Shown here one piece after another: positions 16,678 through 25,770 of a stretch of DNA of 64,000 nt (its first letter is position 1; each line of letters begins with the position of its first letter). The position numbers and the translations under genes are program-made. The notes below the pieces were generated by a model that did not search any database, was not told where the DNA came from, and saw nothing but the letters and a program-made list of their open reading frames with translations. The stretch is from positions 597,001 through 661,000 of the forward strand of contig NZ_CP121445.1 of assembly GCF_029689925.1 (NCBI RefSeq). Direction: 5' to 3'. This stretch comes from Anaerocolumna sp. AGMB13025 (GTDB lineage Bacteria; Bacillota; Clostridia; Lachnospirales; Lachnospiraceae).

Positions 16678-18657
16678 ATGGAAGCACAGTATAATGAAAT
16701 GTCCTTAGCAGAGCTTAGAACGTTGGCAAAAAACAAAGGTATTAAAGGTATCACCGCATTACGGAAACAAGAATTGATTGATGCATTGGTGATGCATGAT
16801 CAAGCAGACGAGAAAACTGTGGTGGATTTCCAATCTGAGAAAGACAGTGCTTTAAGTGCTGACCGGACAGAAGGAACAGCCGGAACGAAAACAGAAGAAA
16901 CAAAAACAGAAGATACAAAAACAGAAGATATAAAAACAGAAGCCATAGGAAAGAGAAAATCTAGCTCAGTAAAACAGACAGCACAACCTCAGAAGCGTTC
17001 TGTTGATACTGATTTTGAGATTAAAAAAACAACCAAAGCCCGACCGGATACCGATTCAAGAAAAAGTATGGCAGTCCAGCCAGATACAGATACAAGGAAA
17101 AGTACGGTGAATCAACAAGATACAGATACAAGGAAAAGTACGGTAAATCAACAGGATACGGATATAAGGAAAAATAATCTGAACCAGCAGGAAACGGATA
17201 TAAGGAAAAATAATTTGAGTCAACAGGAAACGGATATAAGGAAAAATAATTTGAATCAGCAGGAAACGGATATAAGGAAAAATAATTTGAATCAACAGGA
17301 AACGGATATAAGGAAAAACACAGTGTCTCAACAGGATACAGATCGAAGAACCAGCGGAGCTTCTCAGGAAGGGGATATTAAGAGGTATGCAGGGATTCAG
17401 CCTGAGACTGACGCAAGGAAGAATCTAACGGGGCAGACAGAACCAGATTATAAACGGGGAACCGGAAGCCAGCAGGAATTGGATAACAGACGAAACGTAA
17501 TGGCTCCTTCAGAAGCTGAACAGTTAGACAGCGGAGAGACGAAAGAAGGTATTCTGGAAGTAATGCCGGATGGTTATGGTTTCATTCGCTGTGATAATTA
17601 TCTGCCGGGAGAAAATGATGTATATGTTTCACCTGCCCAGATCCGCAGATTTGGACTAAAGACAGGAGATATCGTTGTAGGTAATACCAGAATCCGTAAT
17701 CAGGGAGAAAAATTCAGTGCTCTTTTATTTGTAAAAAGCGTGAATGGCTTTCATCCTTCAGAAGCACAAAGACGTAAGAAATTTGAAGATTTAACACCGA
17801 TATTCCCAAATGAACGCATTCATCTGGAAACTCCGGGCTCCAATGTATCTATGCGTATGGTTGATTTAATTTCTCCGATTGGTAAGGGACAAAGAGGAAT
17901 GATTGTATCCCAGCCAAAGGCAGGTAAAACCACTCTATTAAAGCAAATCGCAAGAGCAATTACAAAAAATCATCCGGGAATCAGCTTAATTATACTTTTA
18001 ATTGATGAACGTCCCGAAGAAGTAACCGATATAAAAGAATCCATAGAAGGCAAGAATGTGGAAGTAATTTATTCCACCTTTGACGAACTGCCGGATAATC
18101 ATAAACGTGTTTCAGAAATGGTTATTGAACGTGCAAAACGTCTGGTTGAACATAAAAAAGATGTAGTTGTATTACTAGATAGTATTACAAGACTTGCAAG
18201 AGCTTATAATTTAACCGTACAAGCCAGCGGCAGAACTTTATCCGGTGGTCTTGACCCGGCAGCCCTATATATGCCAAAGCGCTTTTTTGGTGCCGCAAGA
18301 AATATGAGGGAAGGCGGAAGCTTAACCATACTTGCAACTGCTCTGGTTGATACCGGCAGCAGGATGGATGATGTGGTATTTGAAGAATTTAAAGGAACTG
18401 GTAATATGGAATTAGTCCTTGACCGTAATTTATCAGAGAAACGTATCTTCCCGGCCATCGACCTGACAAAATCCAGTACCCGCAGGGACGATTTGTTACT
18501 CAACCAGTCTGAATTAGAAGCTACCTTCTTAATGCGAAAAGCATTTAACAGCATGAAATCAGACGATGCCGTGGAACGGATTATAGATATGTTTATAAAA
18601 ACCAAATCCAATATAGAATTCATTGAAACGATTAAAAAAACTAAAATTGTTTTTTAG
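16678..18657 (+). CDS. rho: Transcription termination factor Rho with repeat-rich insertion
   Basis: Hexameric RNA-dependent ATPase that terminates transcription. A SAP-like N domain (MSLAELRTLAKNKGIKG, residues about 7-40) is followed by about 240 mostly disordered residues. The cold-shock RNA-binding domain follows (GILEVMPDGYGFIRCDNYLP, near 285), then the RecA-type motor with Walker A QPKAGKTTL near residue 413, Walker B LIILLIDERPEEV and DSITRLARAYN. At 659 residues it is far longer than the 420-residue E. coli protein. The extra sequence is charged and N/Q-rich and contains nine 12-residue repeats (124-231). Many Actinobacteria and Clostridia have insertions here, and one in C. botulinum was reported to be prion-forming. 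AAAGGAGC precedes the ATG. It heads the rho-rpmE-yqhQ-prmC-prfA series. Confidence 0.96.
   Translation: MEAQYNEMSLAELRTLAKNKGIKGITALRKQELIDALVMHDQADEKTVVDFQSEKDSALSADRTEGTAGTKTEETKTEDTKTEDIKTEAIGKRKSSSVKQTAQPQKRSVDTDFEIKKTTKARPDTDSRKSMAVQPDTDTRKSTVNQQDTDTRKSTVNQQDTDIRKNNLNQQETDIRKNNLSQQETDIRKNNLNQQETDIRKNNLNQQETDIRKNTVSQQDTDRRTSGASQEGDIKRYAGIQPETDARKNLTGQTEPDYKRGTGSQQELDNRRNVMAPSEAEQLDSGETKEGILEVMPDGYGFIRCDNYLPGENDVYVSPAQIRRFGLKTGDIVVGNTRIRNQGEKFSALLFVKSVNGFHPSEAQRRKKFEDLTPIFPNERIHLETPGSNVSMRMVDLISPIGKGQRGMIVSQPKAGKTTLLKQIARAITKNHPGISLIILLIDERPEEVTDIKESIEGKNVEVIYSTFDELPDNHKRVSEMVIERAKRLVEHKKDVVVLLDSITRLARAYNLTVQASGRTLSGGLDPAALYMPKRFFGAARNMREGGSLTILATALVDTGSRMDDVVFEEFKGTGNMELVLDRNLSEKRIFPAIDLTKSSTRRDDLLLNQSELEATFLMRKAFNSMKSDDAVERIIDMFIKTKSNIEFIETIKKTKIVF
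17047..17370 (+). repeat. Nine 36-bp coding repeats inside rho
   Basis: Nine in-frame 12-codon units with consensus (D/E)TD(I/T)RK(N/S)(N/T)(L/V)NQQ. The central units at 17155-17334 are nearly identical at DNA level; the outer ones are degenerate, and further drifted units continue past 17370. The pattern implies recent expansion by slippage or unequal crossing-over that keeps frame. Confidence 0.92.
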
Positions 18658-18660
18658 GTA

Positions 18661-18689
18661 TTGCATTAGAAGATGACCTATGCTATAAT
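18661..18689 (+). promoter_or_regulatory. Sigma-A promoter for rpmE
   Basis: TTGCAT (18661-18666), 17-bp spacer, TATAAT (18684-18689), directly after the rho stop. A near-palindrome TTGACTTAGGTCAA follows in the leader. Confidence 0.75.
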
Positions 18690-18771
18690 TAAAAAGCTGT
18701 TTAAAAGATGATAATAGATTGACTTAGGTCAACCTTTTAAAAATTACGTTAGTTTGTGAAGAGGTGAAATC

Positions 18772-18981
18772 ATGAAAGAGGGAATCCATCCTAATTATTA
18801 CCAGGCAAAAGTTGTTTGCAACTGTGGTAACGAATTCGTTACTGGTTCAACAAAGAATGATATCCACGTAGAAATTTGTTCTAAGTGCCATTCATTTTAC
18901 ACCGGTCAGCAGAAAGCTGCTGCAGCACGCGGTGCTATTGATAAGTTCAATCGTAGATATGGTCTTAGCAAAGAACAATAG
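18772..18981 (+). CDS. rpmE: 50S ribosomal protein L31
   Basis: 69-residue L31 of the zinc-containing (C+) type. Cysteines in VVCNCGNEF and [15 protein letters not shown] supply the zinc site, and the C terminus has the basic tail of the family. GAAGAGGTG precedes the ATG. It has its own promoter after rho and its own terminator. The C+ form in Firmicutes is the one used under zinc sufficiency. Confidence 0.96.
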   Translation: MKEGIHPNYYQAKVVCNCGNEFVTGSTKNDIHVEICSKCHSFYTGQQKAAAARGAIDKFNRRYGLSKEQ

Positions 18982-19012
18982 AATGACGGTAACATATCAA
19001 ATGTTAAAAATC

Positions 19013-19045
19013 AGGTTGAGGTTTGGTAATCTCAGCCTATTTTTA
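19013..19045 (+). terminator. Terminator after rpmE
   Basis: An 8-bp stem (AGGTTGAG / CTCAGCCT, one G-U pair) with a 10-base loop, followed by ATTTTTAAA. Confidence 0.75.
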
Positions 19046-19090
19046 AATTCACGAACTGATGTGCTTATATATTACAAATAATTCAGAATA

Positions 19091-19174
19091 AAACAATAAG
19101 AATAAATCAATAAGAACAAATCAATAAGAACAAATCAATAAGAGTAAATCAATAAGAACTAAACAATAAGAACA
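19091..19174. repeat. Six 14-bp tandem repeats between rpmE and yqhQ
   Basis: Units resemble AATCAATAAGAACA, six in a row with few changes. They are non-coding and lie between the rpmE terminator and the yqhQ start. The 14-bp period is not a multiple of 3. Confidence 0.85.
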
Positions 19175-19257
19175 AGATAAAAATAAGGGAATCATTTATA
19201 AGTAATATACTGTTTGGCAGCCCAGAGCTGCGAAATTTGAGAAGGGATGTGCGGTAT

Positions 19258-20601
19258 ATGAAACCATCAGGAATAGGCGGACAGGCTGTAATTGAAGGTG
19301 TAATGATGAAAAATAAAGATCAGTATGCCATTGCCGTAAGAAAACCGAACAATGAGATTGTTGTAGAAAAAAATACATTTGTCAGTGCAGCTGAAAAATA
19401 TAAGATATTAAAACTTCCTATTTTCCGCGGAGTGGTGGCATTTGCCGAATCCATGATAATTGGAACCAGGACCTTGACGTTTTCGGCAAGCTTTTTTGAA
19501 GAAGAGGAAGACGTAAAACAAAGCAAAGTAGATAAAGCCCTTTCAAAGGTATTTAAGGATAAAGCGGAAAACGTTATTATGGGACTTACCTTTATCGTTG
19601 CTATCTTAATGGCAGTAGGGATTTTTATTGTGCTGCCGGCTTTTACGGCTAATCTGCTGGGTAAAAAGATTCCATCAGACACCTTACTGGCAGTCATAGA
19701 AGGCGTTATTCGTATTCTTATATTCGTAGCCTATATCGTGGCAATCTCTCAGATGAAGGATATTAAACGGATGTTCATGTACCATGGTGCGGAACATAAA
19801 ACGATTAACTGCCTGGAACAGGGCTTTGAGTTAAACGTTGAAAATGTAAGATGGCAGTCCAAGCAGCATAAACGATGCGGTACCAGTTTTATGTTTATTG
19901 TTATGTTTGTCAGCATTATTTTCTTTATATTTATCCGTGTGGATGAGGCATGGCTGAGATATCTGATAAGAATTCTGCTGATACCGGTGATCGCAGGGGT
20001 ATCCTATGAGTTTATACGTTTTGCAGGTAAGAGTGACTCGAAGGTTGTTAATATATTAAGCAAGCCAGGTATGTGGCTTCAGGGACTTACCACAAAAGAA
20101 CCAGATGATACTATGATCGAAGTGGCAATCCAGTCGGTAGAAGCAGTATTTGACTGGAGGGAATTCTTAGAACTTGACCGTTCAAAACAAAATGGCAGTA
20201 AGGGTAAAAATTCTAAGAATAGTAAAAAGGGCAATACAAAAAAGCAGAATCAGAACAGCGGAGCAAAAAATAGCAACAGTAATGGTAGTAACAACAGTAA
20301 TAACAGTAATAATAGTAACAACACAACTAATAATCAAGTAAAAACATCTGCAGGTAATACAAACAATAAACCAAGCGGTAACCGTCAGAACAATCAAAAG
20401 AAAAATCAAAACCATAATGAAAAGTCAGCTTTAGAATTACAGGAAAAGGAATCCAGAAAAGCAGCGGAGGAAACTGCATTTACTGCTGAAAAAGCAGTAA
20501 AATTACCGGTTCATCCAAACTTTGAGGAAGAAGAGGACGAAATACTAAGGGCTCTTGATCGTTATCTGGTAGAGGATGAGGACGAGACCGGTAAGGAATG
20601 A
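19258..20601 (+). CDS. yqhQ: DUF1385 (YqhQ) family membrane protein with Asn-rich tail
   Basis: Polytopic membrane protein of the YqhQ/DUF1385 family (PF07136), commonly next to prfA in Firmicutes; function unsettled. The hallmark GGQAVIEGVMMKN is at the N terminus. The conserved FMYHGAEHKTINCLEQ and KHKRCGTSFMF segments lie between hydrophobic helices. The family domain ends near residue 300. The remaining 145 residues are an N/S/K/G-rich low-complexity stretch followed by an acidic end, an unusual extension. I choose the ATG at 19258, with AAGGGATG upstream. The prmC start lies 6 bp after its stop, so they are co-transcribed. Confidence 0.88.
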   Translation: MKPSGIGGQAVIEGVMMKNKDQYAIAVRKPNNEIVVEKNTFVSAAEKYKILKLPIFRGVVAFAESMIIGTRTLTFSASFFEEEEDVKQSKVDKALSKVFKDKAENVIMGLTFIVAILMAVGIFIVLPAFTANLLGKKIPSDTLLAVIEGVIRILIFVAYIVAISQMKDIKRMFMYHGAEHKTINCLEQGFELNVENVRWQSKQHKRCGTSFMFIVMFVSIIFFIFIRVDEAWLRYLIRILLIPVIAGVSYEFIRFAGKSDSKVVNILSKPGMWLQGLTTKEPDDTMIEVAIQSVEAVFDWREFLELDRSKQNGSKGKNSKNSKKGNTKKQNQNSGAKNSNSNGSNNSNNSNNSNNTTNNQVKTSAGNTNNKPSGNRQNNQKKNQNHNEKSALELQEKESRKAAEETAFTAEKAVKLPVHPNFEEEEDEILRALDRYLVEDEDETGKE

Positions 20602-20607
20602 TTTGTT

Positions 20608-21459
20608 ATGAAAACATTAGAGAATGCTTTGTTAGCGGGAAAGCAACTGCTAAAGGAAAAGGGTATAAAAGAAGGCGATTTGGATGCCTGGTATTTATTC
20701 TCTCATTACTTTGAGTTAAGCCGCACCCAGTATTTACTGCATTCTGGTGCGGAAATTACAGAAACCCAATATGAAGAATATCTAACCCTTATAAAAAAAA
20801 GAGGGAACCATATTCCCCTCCAGTACATTACCAGAGAGCAGGAATTTATGGGACTTACGTTCCAGGTGTCAGAAGATGTATTAATTCCCAGACAGGACAC
20901 GGAAATCCTTGTGGAAGAAGCTTTAAAGGTATCGCAGGATAAAACGGTTTTGGATTTATGCACCGGTTCAGGCTGTATAATAATAAGCCTGGCGAAATTG
21001 GGTAATATTAAGAGCGGTACAGGAGTGGATATTTCAGGAAAAGCCCTGGAAGTTGCCAGGGAGAACGCCAGACAGTTAAAAGCAGAGGTTTTATTTATCG
21101 AAAGTGATTTATTTTCACAACTGACGGGCAAATATGATATAATAATATCGAACCCGCCGTACATCCCCACTAAGGATATATATGATCTTATGGAAGAAGT
21201 GAAAGATCATGAGCCTGTCCTGGCTTTGGATGGCAGTGAGGATGGTTTGAATTTTTATCGCTTCATAATAGAGGGTATTAGCCGGTTTCTAAAACCGGGT
21301 GGTTATATTTTTTTTGAAATAGGTTACAATCAGGGTGAAGCTGTCAGTGAATTATTGCGGGAGGCAGGAATTATGGATATAAAAATAATAAATGATCTTG
21401 CCGGTCTTAACCGTGTGATTAGCGGCCGGTACAAAAAGGAAGAGGAGCCATTCACTTAG
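20608..21459 (+). CDS. prmC: Peptide chain release factor N5-glutamine methyltransferase
   Basis: Methylates the glutamine of the GGQ motif in release factors RF1 and RF2. The N-terminal helical domain covers about 1-75. The SAM-binding motif is VLDLCTGSGCIIISLA and the catalytic NPPYIP motif follows (near 187-192). Length 283 is typical. Its AAGGAATG ribosome site overlaps the yqhQ stop codon. It sits directly before its substrate gene prfA, a very common pairing. Confidence 0.95.
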   Translation: MKTLENALLAGKQLLKEKGIKEGDLDAWYLFSHYFELSRTQYLLHSGAEITETQYEEYLTLIKKRGNHIPLQYITREQEFMGLTFQVSEDVLIPRQDTEILVEEALKVSQDKTVLDLCTGSGCIIISLAKLGNIKSGTGVDISGKALEVARENARQLKAEVLFIESDLFSQLTGKYDIIISNPPYIPTKDIYDLMEEVKDHEPVLALDGSEDGLNFYRFIIEGISRFLKPGGYIFFEIGYNQGEAVSELLREAGIMDIKIINDLAGLNRVISGRYKKEEEPFT

Positions 21460-21528
21460 CTGTTTATCATAAATTAACGACATGAAAAAAAGATAAATAG
21501 TTTTAATGAATTGAATGGAGGATTAACT

Positions 21529-22602
21529 ATGTTTGATAAATTAGAGGATCTTTTAATACGTTTTGAGGAATTAATTGAAGAATTAAACGATCCTGGTGTT
21601 ATAAATGATCAGAGCAGATTCCGTAAACTTATGAAGGAACAGAATGATTTAACGGATATCGTTGAAAAATATAAGGAATATAAAGAAACAAAAGCCCGAA
21701 TTGAAGACAGTCTTCTCATGCTGGAAGAAGAGAACGATGAAGAAATGCGGGAATTAGCCAAAGAAGAATTAAATGAATGTAAGCAGAAGCTTACAGTAAT
21801 TGAAGAAGAACTTAAAATTTTATTACTGCCAAAAGACCCTAATGATGAGAAGAACGTTATTGTGGAAATCAGAGGCGGTGCCGGTGGTGACGAAGCAGCT
21901 TTATTTGCAGCGGAGCTATATAGAATGTATATTAAATATGCGGAAAGACAGCGCTGGAAAATCGATATGATGAACTTAAATGAAAACGGACTTGGCGGTT
22001 TTAAGGAAGTTGTCTTTATGATTAACGGTAAAGGTGTATATTCCAAAATGAAATACGAAAGTGGTGTTCACCGTGTTCAGCGTATACCAGTAACCGAATC
22101 CGGTGGACGTATTCACACCTCTACGTCAACCGTTGCCATTATGCCGGAAGCAGAAGAAGTGGATGTAGAATTAGACTTAAACGACTGCAAATTTGATGTA
22201 TTCCGTTCCTCCGGTAACGGTGGACAGTGCGTTAATACTACCGACTCAGCTGTTCGTCTGACTCATATACCAACCGGTATTGTAATTTCCTGTCAGGATG
22301 AAAAATCCCAGTTAAAGAACAGGGATAAAGCGTTAAAGGTACTGCGTTCCAAATTATATGAACTGGAACTTGAAAAAGCCCATAACGCAGAAGCAGAAGC
22401 CAGAAAGAGCCAGGTAGGAACCGGAGACCGTTCTGAGAAAATCCGTACTTATAATTTCCCTCAGGGACGTGTTACCGACCATAGAATTAAATTAACCCTT
22501 CACCAGTTAGACAATATCTTAGACGGTGACATGGACGAAGTAATAGACAGCCTCATAGCCGCCGACCAGGCCGCAAAGCTTGCAAAGATGAATGAAAACT
22601 GA
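21529..22602 (+). CDS. prfA: Peptide chain release factor 1
   Basis: Recognises UAA and UAG and triggers peptide release. The GGQ motif is at 231-233, in a context with Cys rather than His after it (GGQCVN), and the codon-reading tripeptide appears as PVT. I start at the ATG at 21529, preceded by ATGGAGGATTAACT; the open frame extends upstream without a better site. Length 357 is normal. The gene ends in UGA, and its last 39 bp are the first part of a 54-bp tandem repeat that continues past the stop. Confidence 0.96.
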   Translation: MFDKLEDLLIRFEELIEELNDPGVINDQSRFRKLMKEQNDLTDIVEKYKEYKETKARIEDSLLMLEEENDEEMRELAKEELNECKQKLTVIEEELKILLLPKDPNDEKNVIVEIRGGAGGDEAALFAAELYRMYIKYAERQRWKIDMMNLNENGLGGFKEVVFMINGKGVYSKMKYESGVHRVQRIPVTESGGRIHTSTSTVAIMPEAEEVDVELDLNDCKFDVFRSSGNGGQCVNTTDSAVRLTHIPTGIVISCQDEKSQLKNRDKALKVLRSKLYELELEKAHNAEAEARKSQVGTGDRSEKIRTYNFPQGRVTDHRIKLTLHQLDNILDGDMDEVIDSLIAADQAAKLAKMNEN

Positions 22603-22710
22603 TTGCTGGTCGGCTTCGACCAGACCGCAAAGCTGGCAAAGATGAATGAAAACTGATTGCTGGTCGGCTTCGACCAAGCCGCAAAGCTGGCAAAGATGAA
22701 TGAAAATGAC
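22564..22710 (+). repeat. 54-bp tandem repeat of the prfA 3' end
   Basis: Copies at 22564-22617, 22618-22671 and 22672-22710 (partial). Each repeats the final codons of prfA ([11 protein letters not shown]) and a hairpin CTGGTCG-GCTT-CGACCAG after the stop. The unit is 18 codons, so the prfA frame is kept: the copies end in UGA, UGA and finally UAA. They are not needed for a normal protein and look like a recent duplication. Confidence 0.92.
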
Positions 22711-22770
22711 TAAATATAAAAAGGTAAATGAATGAGTTGAAAATTAGTTACCTGAGGATTAAAGTAAGAA

Positions 22771-22812
22771 AGACTTATACCAGTTTAAATGGCTGATATA
22801 GGTCTTTTTTTT
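22771..22812 (+). terminator. Terminator of the rho-prfA region
   Basis: A 13-bp stem AGACTTATACCAG / CTGATATAGGTCT (G-U tolerated) followed by eight T residues. Confidence 0.88.
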
Positions 22813-23070
22813 GTTGGAAATGTATTTTAAGCTGACCGGGAAGAGGCTATTCGTGGTATCGAAAATATTTGATTATGAAGCAAAGGGGATTTCACAAAAT
22901 TGAAACTGAATTAAAATATAAAACATGATATAATTGCCATTGAATATTAGATACATAATTTTAATATAGTTGTTCTTTCTGCATCTTAAACAGGAAAAAA
23001 TACCGCTTGTGTATAACGCTATTGCAGAATAATAAAATAAATATATACTGCTATATGAGAGGTGAAGTTG

Positions 23071-23517
23071 ATGAAGTTAACGCTGAACCAGATAAATCAG
23101 GGCGAAGAAGAGGTTATCATAAACTATCTGGAAATGAATGAAACGGTTAAGGATATTATTACATGTGTCAATGGGAAAGAGAGACGGATAGGGGGCTGGA
23201 AAGATGACCGAGAGTATCTGATACCCGTTGGGGATATTCTGTATGCGGAAAGCGTGGACAGGGGGACCTTTGCATACACACTTGAGGCGGTTTATAAAAT
23301 TTCATTTATTTTAAATAAAATAGAACAGGAATTTGCATACAGAGGATTCTTCCGGTGTTCCAAATCCATGGTTATTAATATTCATATGATTGATGAACTA
23401 AAGAGTGAGTCCGGCGGACGGATTGATGCCTTGCTTTTGAATGGTGAGCATGTGATGATCTCCCGAAGATATGCGAAAGCATTAAGAAGGGTTTTGCGGG
23501 GTGAAAACGATGAATAA
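23071..23517 (+). CDS. LytTR DNA-binding regulator
   Basis: 148-residue stand-alone LytTR-domain protein. The domain occupies about residues 40-145 (REYLIPVGDILYAESVDRG, then FFRCSKSMVINIHMIDEL and a C-terminal basic SRRYAKALR). There is no receiver domain, so it is not a classical response regulator. GAGGTG lies 7 bp before the ATG at 23071. It is followed by a DUF3021-type membrane protein and an ABC transporter with 4-8 bp overlaps. In such operons the membrane protein commonly modulates the LytTR factor, which controls its own operon. Confidence 0.88.
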   Translation: MKLTLNQINQGEEEVIINYLEMNETVKDIITCVNGKERRIGGWKDDREYLIPVGDILYAESVDRGTFAYTLEAVYKISFILNKIEQEFAYRGFFRCSKSMVINIHMIDELKSESGGRIDALLLNGEHVMISRRYAKALRRVLRGENDE

Positions 23518-23971
23518 ACTTACAAAATTTGAAAAGTATTTAACGAAAGAAATTAGTATAGAATTTAAAGCATGCCTTTATTTTTATAGCATTCTGTTCT
23601 TTTATAGCATGGTGTTAATCCTTCAGGGAACTTATAGTGTTTCGATCTTAACCATGGCAGAAATGATTTTTGCCGCATATGTAATCTGCTATATTCAAAT
23701 GTTTGTATTTCACAATTTTGATGAGGCGGATCGTCTGGGGGGCATTGAACTCCTTGGAATAATAGTCTGTACAGGAATCTATACCGGTCTTAGTTATATA
23801 TTGAAATGGTTTCAAAGGAGGACTGATATAACAGTATACTTTACTCTTTTTATGATCTTTACTTATATCTGCGTTTGTTTTATTAATAAAGCGAAAAGAA
23901 AAATAGATTCTAAAGAATTAAATAACCTGTTGTATGAATATAAAAAAAGGAATGGTGAGCAGGTGTTATGA
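23510..23971 (+). CDS. DUF3021-like membrane protein
   Basis: A 153-residue protein with four predicted transmembrane helices (LYFYSILFFYSMVLIL, MIFAAYVICYIQMFVF, LLGIIVCTGIYTGLSYIL, VYFTLFMIFTYICVCFI). It starts inside the LytTR gene with an 8-bp overlap. Position, length and topology match DUF3021 partners of LytTR regulators. A role as membrane sensor or anti-activator is inferred from context. It overlaps the downstream ATPase gene by 4 bp (ATGA). Confidence 0.72.
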   Translation: MNKLTKFEKYLTKEISIEFKACLYFYSILFFYSMVLILQGTYSVSILTMAEMIFAAYVICYIQMFVFHNFDEADRLGGIELLGIIVCTGIYTGLSYILKWFQRRTDITVYFTLFMIFTYICVCFINKAKRKIDSKELNNLLYEYKKRNGEQVL

Positions 23972-24849
23972 ACTCCAAAATAGAAGATGTTATTAGAATT
24001 GAAAACCTTAGTAAATCCTATGGGAGGAATCGTGGTATTGACCAGGTATCCTTCACTGTCAAAAAAGGTGATATATTTGGTTTCTTAGGTCCAAATGGTG
24101 CAGGAAAATCCACAACCATCCGTTGTTTATTAGGTTTAATCCGGTTTGAGAAAGGCAGTGCCAGAATATTAAATCAAGATGCCGGAAAAGAGATGAAAAA
24201 AATCTTAAGCAAAGTGGGGTATATGCCCTCTGAAGCTATGTTTTACCCTTCCATGAAAGTATCGGAAATAATAAAATTTGCGGCCGATGCCAGAAAAATG
24301 GACTGCAGGGAGGAAGCTTTAAAACTATGTGAACGCCTTCAGGTGGATGAGGGTAAGAAAATAGAAGAATTATCACTGGGTAATCGGAAAAAGGTAAGTA
24401 TTGTGTGTGCGATGCAGCATAAACCGGAACTTTTTATATTTGATGAACCAACCTCCGGACTGGATCCTTTCATGCAGTCTGAATTCTTCCAGTTGATAAT
24501 AGAATATAATAAAGCCGGCGCAACCTGTCTTTTATCCTCTCATGTCTTATCGGAGGTCAGAAAATACTGTAATAAAACTGCAATTATAAAAGAAGGGAAA
24601 ATTATCTGTGTGGATTCCATGGAGAATTTAGCCCATACCAATTCCAAACGGGTTAAGGTAACAGGGGCAGTAGAGCTTTCACTTACTGGCATGGAACAGG
24701 TTAAAAGAACCGGGGACAGTATAGAATTTTCTTATCACGGAGAGATGAATCCTTTATTAGAAGCTTTACAGGGAAAAAGTATAAAGGATTTAGTAATAGA
24801 AGAGTCACCTCTGGAAGATATCTTTATGCATTTTTATGGAGAGGAGTAA
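23968..24849 (+). CDS. ABC transporter ATP-binding protein
   Basis: ATPase subunit of an ABC-2 type exporter, 293 residues. Walker A is GPNGAGKST near residue 43, the Walker B/H region is LFIFDEPTSGLDPFMQSE, and the switch histidine is in LLSSHVLSEV. The signature is LSLGNRKKV, so the canonical LSGGQ has lost its GQ. The C-terminal 80 residues form the DrrA/CcmA-type regulatory extension. Translational coupling to the DUF3021 gene and 6-bp spacing to the permease indicate one operon under the LytTR protein. Confidence 0.92.
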   Translation: MNSKIEDVIRIENLSKSYGRNRGIDQVSFTVKKGDIFGFLGPNGAGKSTTIRCLLGLIRFEKGSARILNQDAGKEMKKILSKVGYMPSEAMFYPSMKVSEIIKFAADARKMDCREEALKLCERLQVDEGKKIEELSLGNRKKVSIVCAMQHKPELFIFDEPTSGLDPFMQSEFFQLIIEYNKAGATCLLSSHVLSEVRKYCNKTAIIKEGKIICVDSMENLAHTNSKRVKVTGAVELSLTGMEQVKRTGDSIEFSYHGEMNPLLEALQGKSIKDLVIEESPLEDIFMHFYGEE

Positions 24850-24855
24850 GGAAAA

Positions 24856-25647
24856 ATGACAGTATTAGTTCATGAATTGAAAATGAATTTAAAGAACTTT
24901 CTGATATGGTTTTTAAGTATAGCGGCTTTATGCGGGGGTTGTATCTTTTTGTTTCCAGTTGTGAAAGATTCGATGAAAGAAATGTCTGATAGTTATGCTA
25001 ATATGGGAGGCTTTTCAGCGGCATTTGGTCTGGATAAGTTATCACTGGCTACCATAGAAGGCTTTTTTGCAACGGAAATAGGGACCATGTATGCACTGGG
25101 AGCAGCTATGTATGCAGCACTTCTTGGAATTGGTATGTTCTCCAAAGAAGAAGTCTGGCATACCAGTGAGTTTTTACACACCCTTCCCCTTGGAAGAAAC
25201 AGTATTATTACAAGTAAACTTGGAGCCGGGGTGATTTTGCTAACTTTCTTTGATTTGCTTAATTTTTTGATTTTCCTGTTTTCCTTTATCGGTATAGGGG
25301 AAAAGGTGGATATTAAACCCATTGCAGTCTATATGCTCGTTCAATATATCATGCATTTGGAAGTTGCAGTCATCTGCTTTGCCATATCTGCACTTAGTAA
25401 ACGGAATCAGTCCGGTGCTGGACTTGGTCTGGTACTTATCTTGTATATGTTAGATCTAATCAGCCGGATTACAGATAAAATGGAAAAACTCAAATATGCA
25501 ACACCTTTTTATTACTCCAATTCCTCCGATATTATCGGAAATGCCGGTGAGGTAAACGGCAGTCTTCTTCTAATTGCAGGGCTTATGATAACCTTGTGTA
25601 TTGCAGCAGTTTATACGGTTTATGGAAGACGGGATCTGGCTGCTTGA
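24856..25647 (+). CDS. ABC-2 type transporter permease
   Basis: 263-residue membrane subunit with six hydrophobic segments, beginning VLVHELKMNLKNFLIWFLSIAA and with a large external segment after the first helix. The pattern KEEVWHTSEFLHTLPLGRNSIITSKL is typical of ABC-2 permeases. It pairs with the preceding ATPase. The substrate is unknown; LytTR-linked ABC systems often act in peptide or antibiotic resistance. GGAGTAAGG precedes the ATG. Confidence 0.87.
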   Translation: MTVLVHELKMNLKNFLIWFLSIAALCGGCIFLFPVVKDSMKEMSDSYANMGGFSAAFGLDKLSLATIEGFFATEIGTMYALGAAMYAALLGIGMFSKEEVWHTSEFLHTLPLGRNSIITSKLGAGVILLTFFDLLNFLIFLFSFIGIGEKVDIKPIAVYMLVQYIMHLEVAVICFAISALSKRNQSGAGLGLVLILYMLDLISRITDKMEKLKYATPFYYSNSSDIIGNAGEVNGSLLLIAGLMITLCIAAVYTVYGRRDLAA

Positions 25648-25770
25648 CATAAAAACCCAATTAAGTTATTTGATAAATTTGATGTTAAATTTTAAGGATA
25701 TCTCTTGTTTTCAGATGTGTTCACGTGTATTATGTTTGCAGTATAACTGACTACAAAGGAGTAGCATAAG

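Noticed and set aside
17056..17331. 91-codon minus-strand frame across the rho repeats
   Set aside because: It is an antisense shadow of the 36-bp array; its own repeats follow from the DNA repeat.
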